Assembly (NCBI GenBank): GCA_003402735.1
Contig: QQNE01000006.1
Location: forward strand, 1 to 64,000
Direction of reading: 5' to 3'
Length of the DNA: 64,000 nt
From: Verrucomicrobiota bacterium
GTDB lineage: Bacteria; Verrucomicrobiota; Verrucomicrobiia; Verrucomicrobiales; DEV007
Shown here one piece after another: positions 28,047 to 36,950 of the stretch (position 1 is its first letter; every line of letters begins with the position of its first letter). A model generated the notes under the pieces. That model made no database searches. It saw only the letters and a program-made list of their open reading frames with translations, and was not told the origin of the DNA. Both the position numbers and the translations under genes were made by a program.

Positions 28047-29267
28047 TTAAAGCGCCGCCTGATAAAGGTCGGCCATTCCCTCCGCGTCGAGAGCCACCGG
28101 ATTGTATTGGGCGGTCCATTGCTTGGCCGCCTCAGCCGCCAGGATCGGGATGGACGCGGCGTCCAATCCCACCGCCCCCGCCCGACCAGGCAACTCCGCA
28201 AGGGACAGCAATGCCTGCAGGCGCTGCTCAAGCCCCGGGCAAAGCCGGTCATACATGGCGTTCGCCTCCGGATTCTGGCGGTTCCGGGACACGACATGCG
28301 GCAACATGAGACCGACCGCCACGCCGTGGATCGTTCCATAATGCGCCGTCAACGGATTCGCGGTGGAATGAGCGGCTCCCAACATGCTGTTCTCGATCGC
28401 GGTCCCGGCGAACGCCGCACCGAGCAGCATCCGGGCCCGCGCCTCCAAGTCTCCAGGTTCCCGCAACACCGCTTCAAAACCCCGGTTCAACAGGTGAAAC
28501 GCCACCCGCGAATACTGGGCCGAAATCTCCGTCCGCTTTTTGCAAACGGCGGTCTCCACCGCGTGCGCCAGGGCATCGATCCCCGTGCAGGCGGTCACCC
28601 CTCGCGGCTTGGTCAACGTCAACTCCGGGTCCAGGATGGCCACCGCCGCCGCCGCTTTTTTGTCGCCACACGCCATCTTCTGGTGCGTCTCCTCATCCGC
28701 AATCAGGGCGAAGGATTGGCATTCCGAGCCCGTCCCCGCCGTTGTGGGAATGGCAATGAACGGAAGCATCGGGCGCTGGGCCTTGTTCACCCCCCAGTAA
28801 TCCCGCATTTCTCCCCCGTTGGTCAGAATGAAATTGCAGCCCTTCGCCGTATCCAGGCTCGACCCGCCCCCGAGCCCCATGATCAGATCAATCGCCCCCT
28901 CTCGCGCCGCTTCCACGGCCAGGGCAACGTCCCGAGTCGTCGGATTCTCCCGGACCCGGTCAAAGACCACCGCTTCCAAACCGGCCCGCCGCAACGAATC
29001 GATGGCCCGATCCTCATGACCGGCCGACCGGATTCCCGGGTCGGTCACCAACAACACGCGGGTGCCTCCCAACCGGGCAGCCTCCTTCCCCGCCTGTAGA
29101 AGTGCCCCGGGAGCGAACAACACCTTTCCGCCCGGCACATGGCGGAACTCCATCACCTCCCGAGACACCTCGAACCCGAGGTCCGAGCAGAGCGACTGGA
29201 CGGTCAGTCCCGAAGACGACCGTCCTCCACCAAACCAGCGGCGCCACAAATCACGCAATTTGTTCAA
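28047..29267 (-). CDS. Iron-containing alcohol dehydrogenase
   Basis: A group III (Fe-type) NAD(P)-dependent alcohol dehydrogenase. It has the nucleotide-binding motif GLGGGSSLDTAKG near residue 132, then IPTTAGTGSE, GIDALAHAVE and a His-rich metal-site region (AAHSTANP, HYGTIHGVAVGLMLPHV). Length 406 fits a family of about 380-400 with a short N-terminal extension. The frame begins at a TTG at 29267 overlapping the end of the preceding acyl-reductase gene by 17 bases; an internal start is possible because the first 35 residues are not typical. In this operon it would reduce the aldehyde from the preceding enzyme to an alcohol; that direction is inference. Confidence 0.88.
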   Translation of the reverse strand: MNKLRDLWRRWFGGGRSSSGLTVQSLCSDLGFEVSREVMEFRHVPGGKVLFAPGALLQAGKEAARLGGTRVLLVTDPGIRSAGHEDRAIDSLRRAGLEAVVFDRVRENPTTRDVALAVEAAREGAIDLIMGLGGGSSLDTAKGCNFILTNGGEMRDYWGVNKAQRPMLPFIAIPTTAGTGSECQSFALIADEETHQKMACGDKKAAAAVAILDPELTLTKPRGVTACTGIDALAHAVETAVCKKRTEISAQYSRVAFHLLNRGFEAVLREPGDLEARARMLLGAAFAGTAIENSMLGAAHSTANPLTAHYGTIHGVAVGLMLPHVVSRNRQNPEANAMYDRLCPGLEQRLQALLSLAELPGRAGAVGLDAASIPILAAEAAKQWTAQYNPVALDAEGMADLYQAAL

Positions 29268-30690
29268 TCTGGAAGGAGCGCCTTGCGTAGAGAAACTCGA
29301 AGAGATTCCCCTCGTGCGGTTGGTCCCATTTCAAATGATTGGTGGGGACATTGCCGATGTTGAGTCGGTCGATGGTCGGGCAGGCAAACAACTGATTGAT
29401 GAAGCCCAGGTCCCTGGTGATGGCCGTCACCACCAACGACTTCCCGAGATGCGGGACCATGTCGGCCTGGGGCGACTCAATCACACTGGCAAAGGGAAAG
29501 AGGAACTCACGGATGGCGAGCGGGTGCTGCCAACCCGGGACCCGGACAATCGTCGGCAAGAGGTAGTTCATGCCATCCCTCGACTGAAACCGCTTCCGCC
29601 CCTGACGCAACGACTCCGAAACATCCCAGGCCCCGTCCTTCAGGCCGGACTCGATGGCACCATCGATCATGCTGGCAAACTTCGGGTTGGCAAAGCCCGA
29701 CAACTTGGCGTTCGGATCATCCTGAGCCAGCGGCTCGATCGCCAAAAGTTTCTCGGCCACGGCCTTGGCGATCTCGTCCCCATACTTGGGAACCACAATC
29801 ACCGAGACATTGATGCAGCTGCGCCCGGAATTGGCACTCACCGACTCCACAATGGTATCGATGTATTTCGGCCAATTCTCGATCTCGTCCTCGCCGATGA
29901 GGATCTTGGAATAACCGGTCCCGTGCACCTCAACCCTGGGGTCGTGTTCGTACTCCTTGACGGTGTCGTCTCCCCCAAACAGCATGACCCGTCCCGTGCG
30001 ACGGATGATCGCACCGGACCCATCGTGCTGGGTCGGATAAAAGCTGAAAGCCTCAGGCGGCGCCCCCGCCTTCTTTAGGGCCTCGATCAGGCGCATGGGC
30101 GTCCAAGGCTCTTCGCGTCCCGGCTTGAGCAGGACCGGAATCTTGAGGGCAATCGAGGGCACCCAGAGCGCGTTGACCGCCGGGGAATTGCTCGGAAGCA
30201 CCACCCCGAGACAATCTGTCACCGCCGCAAAGCTCACCGGAGAGCCGTTCTGATCGCCATACCCCTTGTCCAACACGGACAGGTCCAGCCCACGCGTCAA
30301 TCCTTTGAGAATCACGTCCGTCTGCACCAAAACTCCGTGCAGCCGCTTCATGTTCATCCGGATCAACGAATGCGGCAAACCGCTGGTCATCGCCAACTGC
30401 CGCACGTAATCCTCCGGCGACTGCAGATCTCCCCGGCTGCCGACCGGCAAGGTATCGGTCAGGAACAGATCCGCCGCCACCTTGCAGATGCGCACCAAAT
30501 CCTCGCACCGAAACTTCTGTAAGGCGTCCCGGGCCTCACCGATGTGCAGAAGATCGTGCTTGATCATGTCCGCGCAGGCGAAACTGACCTCGCAGGCAGG
30601 CGCGGTGCCGGCCACGTTGGAGACGGTTTGGACATCCAGACTCTCGTAAGGAATCCCCCGGCGGAGGATGGGAATGTGCGGCACGCTCAT
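29251..30690 (-). CDS. LuxC/EhpG-like acyl reductase (aldehyde dehydrogenase superfamily)
   Basis: 479 residues from the ATG at 30690. The fold is aldehyde dehydrogenase-like, but the sequence resembles the acyl-CoA/acyl reductase branch (LuxC and the phenazine-pathway protein EhpG) more than oxidative ALDHs. The catalytic Cys is probably Cys292 in NSGRSCINVS, near the active Cys position of LuxC. Further family-like features are VLPSNSPAVNALWVPSIALK and VKPGREEPW-like residues (LLKPGREEPWTP). LuxC-type enzymes take an activated acyl group onto Cys and reduce it to an aldehyde with NADPH. The start lies one base after the stop of the adenylating-enzyme gene, and the end overlaps the alcohol dehydrogenase frame. 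Confidence 0.8.
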   Translation of the reverse strand: MSVPHIPILRRGIPYESLDVQTVSNVAGTAPACEVSFACADMIKHDLLHIGEARDALQKFRCEDLVRICKVAADLFLTDTLPVGSRGDLQSPEDYVRQLAMTSGLPHSLIRMNMKRLHGVLVQTDVILKGLTRGLDLSVLDKGYGDQNGSPVSFAAVTDCLGVVLPSNSPAVNALWVPSIALKIPVLLKPGREEPWTPMRLIEALKKAGAPPEAFSFYPTQHDGSGAIIRRTGRVMLFGGDDTVKEYEHDPRVEVHGTGYSKILIGEDEIENWPKYIDTIVESVSANSGRSCINVSVIVVPKYGDEIAKAVAEKLLAIEPLAQDDPNAKLSGFANPKFASMIDGAIESGLKDGAWDVSESLRQGRKRFQSRDGMNYLLPTIVRVPGWQHPLAIREFLFPFASVIESPQADMVPHLGKSLVVTAITRDLGFINQLFACPTIDRLNIGNVPTNHLKWDQPHEGNLFEFLYARRSFQIEQIA

Positions 30691-30691
30691 A

Positions 30692-31873
30692 TCAATAAAC
30701 CCCCTCGATGATCTTGTTCTCCAGAAATCCAAACGGGCGGACATCGCCCACTCCGTCCCAAGGAAACTTCGCGTGAGGCGGGCGGCGAATCGCCTCGTCC
30801 CGCTCCAGAAACCGCGGCATGAAAAATTCCTTGGTCAGGGTGGTCAACTCGACCCGCCCATACTGACCGTAGTCCATCGTCTTCTCGGTCTTGTCAGGAT
30901 CGACAATCCGCAGAATGGCGCGAGGTTGAGGCGCCCAATAGGTCACGGAATAATTGTTCTGGGCCAACTCCTCCGGCACACTCATAGCCAACCCCATCAA
31001 GGTGTTGCCATAGGTCGGAACAAATTGGGCCTTGTTCTCCAGCACCTCCACTTGCAGGAAGCGAACATACTCGGGCGTCATCGAAGTGCCCCCGCAGAAG
31101 CAACCCTTCAGTCCCTGACTTGGCACCGAAATCCGCTCGCCCAACGACGCCAACAATTTCGGAGTCGTGAAAATGCAGGCGATGTCCCGGTGCTTGATGA
31201 TCTCGACCGCCTGCGAAATGACGTGGGCCTGATACCGCTCCACCTCATCATACTGCTTGCGGCTGATCAATCGCTTCACCCAACGAGGATCCAGATCCAC
31301 GTGATAACAAGATCCGCCCCGGTAATTCGCCAGGTGCTCCACCGCCAACCGCAACCGGCGCGGTCCAGTCGGCCCCACCATGATCCAGTTGCTCCCTCGC
31401 GGAAAGAACTCGTCGCTCAGGTTGTCGCCAAACTGCTCGTAATCGTGCTTGTAATCGTCCCAACCAACCCGCTGCTTCGGCAACCCGGTGGTCCCTCCCG
31501 TCTCGAACACGTTGAACGGACGTCCTCCCATTCCCTTGGGCACAAAACGCTCGTTCTTCTCGTCCCGAAGCCACTCGTCCTGGAAATGATCGAACTTCAC
31601 CAAGTCATGGTGCGTCTTGATCTCCTGACGCGGATCCCAACCCGCCTTGGCTTTCCAATCCAGCCAGAACGGGCAACCCGTCTCCGGAGAGAAGTGCCAC
31701 TCGATGATCTCTCGAAGGTGAGCGTCGAGCTGCTCGTTGGCGGCGGCGGGAGTGAGGGGCGGATTCGCGGTGGACACGGCGTTTTTCGGGGGTTGAGGTT
31801 GCGCTGACGCGGGGACAGAGACCGCACCGCCGACGGCGGCTGCTCCGGGATTCTTTCTTCCAAAACCTAACAT
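30692..31873 (-). CDS. EhpF-like adenylate-forming enzyme (ANL superfamily)
   Basis: 393 residues from the ATG at 31873. After a Pro/Ala-rich N-terminus (about 45 residues) comes an ANL-type adenylation core. The P-loop is ETGGTTGLPK near residue 124, with later YGNTLMGLA and a GDVRPFGFLEN motif near the end. It most resembles PaaK/EhpF-type proteins, often annotated as phenazine biosynthesis-like. EhpF activates a carboxylate as acyl-adenylate in Pantoea D-alanylgriseoluteic acid synthesis. The usual mobile C-terminal lid of about 100 residues seems very short or absent, which is unusual for ANL enzymes that form thioesters. Substrate unknown. First gene of a tight three-gene operon. The frame further upstream overlaps the propeller gene and is not used. 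Confidence 0.78.
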   Translation of the reverse strand: MLGFGRKNPGAAAVGGAVSVPASAQPQPPKNAVSTANPPLTPAAANEQLDAHLREIIEWHFSPETGCPFWLDWKAKAGWDPRQEIKTHHDLVKFDHFQDEWLRDEKNERFVPKGMGGRPFNVFETGGTTGLPKQRVGWDDYKHDYEQFGDNLSDEFFPRGSNWIMVGPTGPRRLRLAVEHLANYRGGSCYHVDLDPRWVKRLISRKQYDEVERYQAHVISQAVEIIKHRDIACIFTTPKLLASLGERISVPSQGLKGCFCGGTSMTPEYVRFLQVEVLENKAQFVPTYGNTLMGLAMSVPEELAQNNYSVTYWAPQPRAILRIVDPDKTEKTMDYGQYGRVELTTLTKEFFMPRFLERDEAIRRPPHAKFPWDGVGDVRPFGFLENKIIEGVY

Positions 31874-32000
31874 GGATTGAGTGGGTGCGGGGGGACCGAT
31901 TTGGCGATCCCCTCGGGTGAACGGTTTGTTTACGGTTTGGAGCCCCTCACCGGTTTCGCCATCCTTCAGGATTTGTGGCGGGAGGCTCCGCGCTCCGGTC

Positions 32001-33596
32001 TCACTTCTTCGCCGCAAACGCGTAAAGATGCGTCTGGGTGGTGACGTAGAGAGTTCCGTTGGCAACGACAGGGCTCGAATAGATCGGGTCGGGAAAGTCC
32101 ACGGTGCTGAGCACCTCCTGATCCTTGATCTTGCCGTCATGATTCGCGTCCGCGCTGGCGGAGGCTTTGATCACTATCAACTCGCCATCCTCAGTCCCAA
32201 GGTAGACACGTCCATCCACCACCAGGCTCGAGCCCCAAATGTGGCTGAACGTGTCGTGTTCCCAAACCAGTTTGCCGGTCTTCGCATCCACACAGTGGAG
32301 CTTGCCGGAATAATCAGCGATGAAAACCAACCCGTCATCTGTGACCGAGGGTGTGGAAATCGTGCGCTTGATCCCATCATAGGTCCAAAGCGCTCCCGCG
32401 GGGGCCGCGGACGCTCCCTTGGAATCCGCCGAGATGCAGCTCAACAGCCCGACCCCCTCACCATGCTCCGGATCCTGCCCGATCGCCGCATAAATCTTGC
32501 CGTCATGATAGACCGCCGAGGCGATGTATTCGCTCGGGCCCGGATAGGTGGCGTATTTGATCGGCTCGTTGGACTGGTTGAAACGATATTCCTTCTTGTT
32601 CCCGTCGTATCGGAAGATCTCCTGGAGAACGTCGAACCCCTCCTTGTCCTTCACCGTTTCCGGATTGAATCCATACACAAACCCGTCCCCGGCGCCGAAA
32701 ATCACCATCGGCTTTCCATTGTGATTCGCAAAGGTCGGCGACGACCAGTTGCAGTGCATGATCCGTTCGCCAATTCCCGCGCCTTCCTCACCCACCAGCT
32801 TGCCGGTCGCCTTGTCGATCGACACCAGACACGGAGCCAGAGGAGCCGGAATGTTCAGGTGCGACCAATCCACGCCGTTCGACGTCGTGACATAGAGATT
32901 CTTTTCATCCATGACCACCGAGGAACTGGTGACGTTGTGAGGAAACACCCCAAGTTCGCCACGCATGTCAAATCCCCAGACGATGTCCGCATCCTGCTTG
33001 CCGGCGGGAGTTTCCTTGCCGTTGCCCACGCCGTCCAATCCTCCAGCCTGGTATTTCGCCTCGTCCTGGTAGGGACCGTCGTTGCCGTCCGCCATCCCAT
33101 CCAGGTCCAGGGCCAGGACTTCGCCGCGGTTGGTCACCACGTAGCCCACCCCCGCTTTGGCATCAATCGTCACCGACGAACAGATCCCGAGGAATTCCCA
33201 GTCGGACACCTTGCCAGCTCCCAACTTCGGCGTCGTCAACTGCCACTGAAAGGCTCCCGTCTTTTCATCGAACGACATCACCACCCCGCGGTCCCCGGTC
33301 ACGGCCGCGTTGCGGGGCTCATTGTTGTTCGTGCCCACCAACACGCGCCCGGCGGCGATGGTGGGGGTTCCGTAAGTCTGGGAACCCAGCTTCGCCACCC
33401 ACTTCAGGTTGGTGCCGGCCGCCGCCATCTCCTCCACCGTCGCCCCTTCACCCGCCTTGATCTCGACAGGAATACCGGGCTCCTTGGAAACCATGTTCTT
33501 GTGGGAGGTTCCTCCCCATTGCGGCCAATCAGCGGCCCAGCTTGGGGACGGAACCACGCCGGCAACGGCGAGCAGGGAAATCGTGAGTTTCTTCAT
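32001..33596 (-). CDS. Secreted PQQ-like beta-propeller protein
   Basis: 531 residues from the ATG at 33596, with signal peptide LTISLLAVAGVVPSPSWA. The mature protein opens with DWPQWGGTSHKNMVS and continues through PQQ-like blades (for example LHCVDAKTGKLVWEHDTF, VYLGTEDGELIVIKA). Near the end a short acidic insert DANHDGKIKD looks like a Ca-binding EF-hand/dockerin-style loop between blades. No cytochrome motif. Such proteins are abundant in Verrucomicrobiota and Planctomycetota, usually without a known function. It follows the larger propeller gene by about 30 bases, suggesting an operon of two. Confidence 0.87.
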   Translation of the reverse strand: MKKLTISLLAVAGVVPSPSWAADWPQWGGTSHKNMVSKEPGIPVEIKAGEGATVEEMAAAGTNLKWVAKLGSQTYGTPTIAAGRVLVGTNNNEPRNAAVTGDRGVVMSFDEKTGAFQWQLTTPKLGAGKVSDWEFLGICSSVTIDAKAGVGYVVTNRGEVLALDLDGMADGNDGPYQDEAKYQAGGLDGVGNGKETPAGKQDADIVWGFDMRGELGVFPHNVTSSSVVMDEKNLYVTTSNGVDWSHLNIPAPLAPCLVSIDKATGKLVGEEGAGIGERIMHCNWSSPTFANHNGKPMVIFGAGDGFVYGFNPETVKDKEGFDVLQEIFRYDGNKKEYRFNQSNEPIKYATYPGPSEYIASAVYHDGKIYAAIGQDPEHGEGVGLLSCISADSKGASAAPAGALWTYDGIKRTISTPSVTDDGLVFIADYSGKLHCVDAKTGKLVWEHDTFSHIWGSSLVVDGRVYLGTEDGELIVIKASASADANHDGKIKDQEVLSTVDFPDPIYSSPVVANGTLYVTTQTHLYAFAAKK

Positions 33597-33627
33597 AATG
33601 CAACGATTGGAAAGTGAGGAGTTCAGT

Positions 33628-35934
33628 TCAGCGGTTCGGCGTGGCTTTGATGTTGTCGATGTAGACACTCTTTTGACTTTGCGGGGAAAACCCAAAAATG
33701 CCAGGAGCCCCCTTCTTGTGGGCGTTTTTGTGGGTGAACTCGATCGTCCACGCGTCCGGCTCGGCAGACTCACGCCCCCAAGCTTTGCCGCGAACCACAC
33801 CCGATCCGTCCGGGTTCACATCGACCCGAAGTTTCAGGGTATACCACTGGTTCGCGGTCACCGGAAACGGCACACTGTGCTTGACCCGCTCGTGGTTCGA
33901 ACTGATCTCCAACAGGTTCGAGTTCCCCACCAGCGACAGATTGTATCGCTGATTGATCAGCCCCACGCTCGATTTGATGCGTCGGTTTCCGTCCGTCATC
34001 ACATCGGCCTGCATCGTGTAATTCGATGAATCCGGGTGCCCAAAGAAGGAAAGCGACCGCATGAAGAGAATGTTGTCGAGCGTCTTGGCCAGCACCTTGC
34101 TCCCATTCACCTCGCGCACTTCCCACTTCAGCCGCGCCCCGATCCAGGGCAGCGGCGGGTAGGCGAACTTCACCCCGTCCACCGGATGATCCACCGAGAG
34201 TTGATACTTCTCAAAGTCCTCGGTGAACGGAAGCGGTGCCACCACCCGGCCCCGGACCATCCCCGAAATGCCATCCTCGGTGCCCTTGAAGATCCCGGCA
34301 GATTGTTTCGCCCCAGGACCCGCCGCAATCTCGGTCCCTTCCACTTTGGCATCCAAAACCGCCTTCACCTTGGCGGTCGGAGGAATGAATGATTCCCACT
34401 TTGCGACACCCGCCGAACCGAGCACATTTCCATTCGCATCCACCTTGGAAAGATGCAGGGCCAACTTGTCGCCGGGCTCCATCAAGACATCGCTCGGCAC
34501 GACCCGGATCGAGGCCGGAGCCCCCGCCACCACCGCTTCCTCTGCCGGCACAGAATCATAACTGATGCCCTCATTGCGGATCCGGAAAGCATACAGCTTC
34601 TGCATGGTGTGCACATACAGGATGCCGTTGGAAAGCGAGGGTGAACCGTGGCAATTGCCCTCCAATTCAATGCGGTGAAGCGTCTCCGGACCGGCATCCG
34701 TCGGCTTGATCACATAGAGCAAACCTTGGTTCATGGTGATGTAGAGCAATCCATCGGCGTAGAGGGGCGACGCCAAAATCTGGTCCGTTCCAAGCTTGGT
34801 GGTCCAGAGGATCTTCCCGTTGCTCGCGTCCACACTATGCAGCTCTCCGTTCATGGTGACCTGGTAGAGCCGGTCCCCGACAATCACCGGAGAACTGCCA
34901 AACATCTCAAGGTTGTTGCGCCACCATTCGTTGGAAATCTTGGGCGCACCACCCTGCCCCTCCTCCACTTCGCCGCCCGCTTTGGCGTCATCCGCCGGGA
35001 GCTTCAGAGCCACCATCCGGCCGGTCTCGGTGGAATCGACGTTCTCCGTCCCATGAATGCAGATCACCTTGTCCCCATGGTGAATCACCGGAGAGGCATT
35101 GAGACCGCCAACCGTCACCTGAAAACGCCACAAGGGCTTGCCGTCGGCCACGTTGAGCGCCGCCAGATTGCCGCACCCCAGACCCACATACATCACCCGG
35201 CGACCGTTCCGAGTCGTGAGGTAAGGCGTCGAAAAGGAGGTGTCTTTCAGGTAGGGATCCCCCACCCCGGGGCTCGATGCCCACACCAAGTCTCCCGTCT
35301 TTTTGTCGAAGGCAAAAAACCGGTCGCGCGCCGGACCGTCAGCCCCCCAATAGGCAGTGACGGCACGGGTGATGACCAAGTCCCCATCGATGACACAGGC
35401 CCCGGCCCGACCGTTGGGAAAGGTCAGACGACCAAAGCGCTCCATCATCGAAATCTCCCAGAGCAGGTTCCCGTCCCGGTCATGGCAATTGAAGATCCCG
35501 TAGGTGGTGTGCAGGTAGATGTTCCCGGTCTCCGGATCCACCACCGGCGCACCCACCGAATACCGGTCATACACCGTGTCCGAAATGAAATCATTGAAGC
35601 TCCGCTCCCAGAGCACTTTCCCGGTCGCGGCGTCGGTCGCCATCAGCACCTCTTGCAAATCCGGTCCCTGGCCGCGGTATCCCCAGGCATACAGACGCCC
35701 GTCATGAATCACCGGCGTGCCCCGGCCCGCCAATTCCACCTCCCAAACCGCCTTCGGCTCGAAGACCGGCTTTTTGTAATGCTCCAGGCTCACCCCGCTC
35801 TGCAACGGACCGCGCCACCGCACCCAATCCCCCGGCTTTTCCGCCGCTGAAAGGGTGAAACCAAAGGGAACCAGGAGCGCAGCAACAAGGAATCGGATCA
35901 TCGTGAAAAAGCGGGAAAGTTTGGAGTTTGTCAT
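33628..35934 (-). CDS. Secreted PQQ-like beta-propeller protein with C-terminal lectin/LamG-like domain
   Basis: 768 residues from the ATG at 35934; an ATG at 35901 gives a shorter signal peptide. The signal core is FLVAALLVPFGFTLSAA. Residues up to about 520 form PQQ-like blades (DWVRWRGPLQSG at the start, GKVLWERSF, LLWEISMMERFG, GKILWTTKLGTDQIL). After a linker, the last 200 residues begin FTEDFEKYQL and look like a concanavalin/LamG-type jelly roll (NYTMQADVMTDGNRR, QWYTLKLRVDV, YIDNIKA near the end). That module usually binds carbohydrate or other polymers. First gene of the long minus-strand block and divergent from the TIM-barrel gene. Confidence 0.87.
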   Translation of the reverse strand: MTNSKLSRFFTMIRFLVAALLVPFGFTLSAAEKPGDWVRWRGPLQSGVSLEHYKKPVFEPKAVWEVELAGRGTPVIHDGRLYAWGYRGQGPDLQEVLMATDAATGKVLWERSFNDFISDTVYDRYSVGAPVVDPETGNIYLHTTYGIFNCHDRDGNLLWEISMMERFGRLTFPNGRAGACVIDGDLVITRAVTAYWGADGPARDRFFAFDKKTGDLVWASSPGVGDPYLKDTSFSTPYLTTRNGRRVMYVGLGCGNLAALNVADGKPLWRFQVTVGGLNASPVIHHGDKVICIHGTENVDSTETGRMVALKLPADDAKAGGEVEEGQGGAPKISNEWWRNNLEMFGSSPVIVGDRLYQVTMNGELHSVDASNGKILWTTKLGTDQILASPLYADGLLYITMNQGLLYVIKPTDAGPETLHRIELEGNCHGSPSLSNGILYVHTMQKLYAFRIRNEGISYDSVPAEEAVVAGAPASIRVVPSDVLMEPGDKLALHLSKVDANGNVLGSAGVAKWESFIPPTAKVKAVLDAKVEGTEIAAGPGAKQSAGIFKGTEDGISGMVRGRVVAPLPFTEDFEKYQLSVDHPVDGVKFAYPPLPWIGARLKWEVREVNGSKVLAKTLDNILFMRSLSFFGHPDSSNYTMQADVMTDGNRRIKSSVGLINQRYNLSLVGNSNLLEISSNHERVKHSVPFPVTANQWYTLKLRVDVNPDGSGVVRGKAWGRESAEPDAWTIEFTHKNAHKKGAPGIFGFSPQSQKSVYIDNIKATPNR

Positions 35935-36068
35935 GAGGGGTTTCCGGCGCAATGCCCCCGTTGGACATGGCGCTGCGAAGTCCCGGTGCCCGACCGACTT
36001 TTTTGTTGGACCCGCGCCAGTCAAGCCGCTACCGGGACCTGTCCCACTGTTTTCTTTTCTCAAGAGCG

Positions 36069-36902
36069 ATGCCTCTCCTCCTCTTCAAGCCGTTGCGCGG
36101 TCACCAGGGCCCCCTCGAAGACGCCATCCAAAGCGCCCGCCCCTCAGGATTCGATGGCCTCCAGGCCGCGCCCCCATCCGCACCGGAGCAACGACTCCTC
36201 CTCCACGAACACCTCCAAGAAGCCGGGCTCGCCTTTGTCGGCGACATCTCCACCGGCGAGACTTCGTCGCCCGCCCCCTCCATCCCACCCAACCAACACC
36301 TCCTCGAGCTGCGTTCCGCCATCGAGTGCTGCCTCGATCTTTCTCCCCTGCTCATCAACGTCCGCACCGGGTCCGATGCTTGGCCGCTCGCCTTGCAAAT
36401 CGATTTCTTCGAGAAGGTCCTGCGAATGGAGACGGAATACGGAGTCGATATCGCCCTGGAGACCAGCCGAGGTCGATCCTTTTTCCATCCTTGGATCGCC
36501 CGGGAAATCGTGAAACAACTCCCGGATCTCAAGATTGCCTGCAACTTTGCCCAATGGTGTTGCGTCGCGGGACGCTTGGTCCTGGACGACGATCCACGCC
36601 TGCTCCGGGAACTTGCTCAGAATTGCTGGCATCTCCACGCTTCCGTCGGCTTCTCGGAAGGACCCCAAGTTCCCGACCCACGCCTCCCGGAACACGCCGC
36701 AACCCTCGAATCTCATCTCAAGTGGTGGGAGACCGTCTGGCACGCCCAGACCCAGCGCGGTCTTGAGGCCGTCACCATGCAACCCGCATTTCAGCCGGAC
36801 CATCGTTTCCCCCAAAAGGATGCCACTGAAATCAACCGTTGGATGGCCCGGACCCTCCGCGAACGGTTCACTTCCTGGGAACACGCCCTTCCCCCTCGCT
36901 GA
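36069..36902 (+). CDS. TIM-barrel protein resembling sugar-phosphate isomerases/epimerases
   Basis: 277 residues from the ATG at 36069. The pattern fits the xylose-isomerase-like/AP-endonuclease-2 TIM-barrel group: strands ending in acidic or His residues such as VDIALETSRGR, LKIACNFAQW and CWHLHASVGFSEGPQVPDPR. A role in sugar catabolism is plausible, but metal ligands are not complete enough by eye to assign a substrate. The upstream extension (to 35952) overlaps the start of the divergent propeller gene and is not needed. It is followed after 48 bases by purD on the same strand. Confidence 0.7.
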   Translation: MPLLLFKPLRGHQGPLEDAIQSARPSGFDGLQAAPPSAPEQRLLLHEHLQEAGLAFVGDISTGETSSPAPSIPPNQHLLELRSAIECCLDLSPLLINVRTGSDAWPLALQIDFFEKVLRMETEYGVDIALETSRGRSFFHPWIAREIVKQLPDLKIACNFAQWCCVAGRLVLDDDPRLLRELAQNCWHLHASVGFSEGPQVPDPRLPEHAATLESHLKWWETVWHAQTQRGLEAVTMQPAFQPDHRFPQKDATEINRWMARTLRERFTSWEHALPPR

Positions 36903-36950
36903 ATCCAAGATTGCACGTTGAGCGATCCGCTTCTTGCGCTACATCTCGGC

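Noticed and set aside
22804-35934. The three propeller proteins as PQQ-dependent alcohol dehydrogenases acting with the reductase operon
   Set aside because: They lack the Cys-Cys pair and other catalytic residues I would expect of quinoprotein dehydrogenases and have no cytochrome domain; BamB-like binding roles fit better.
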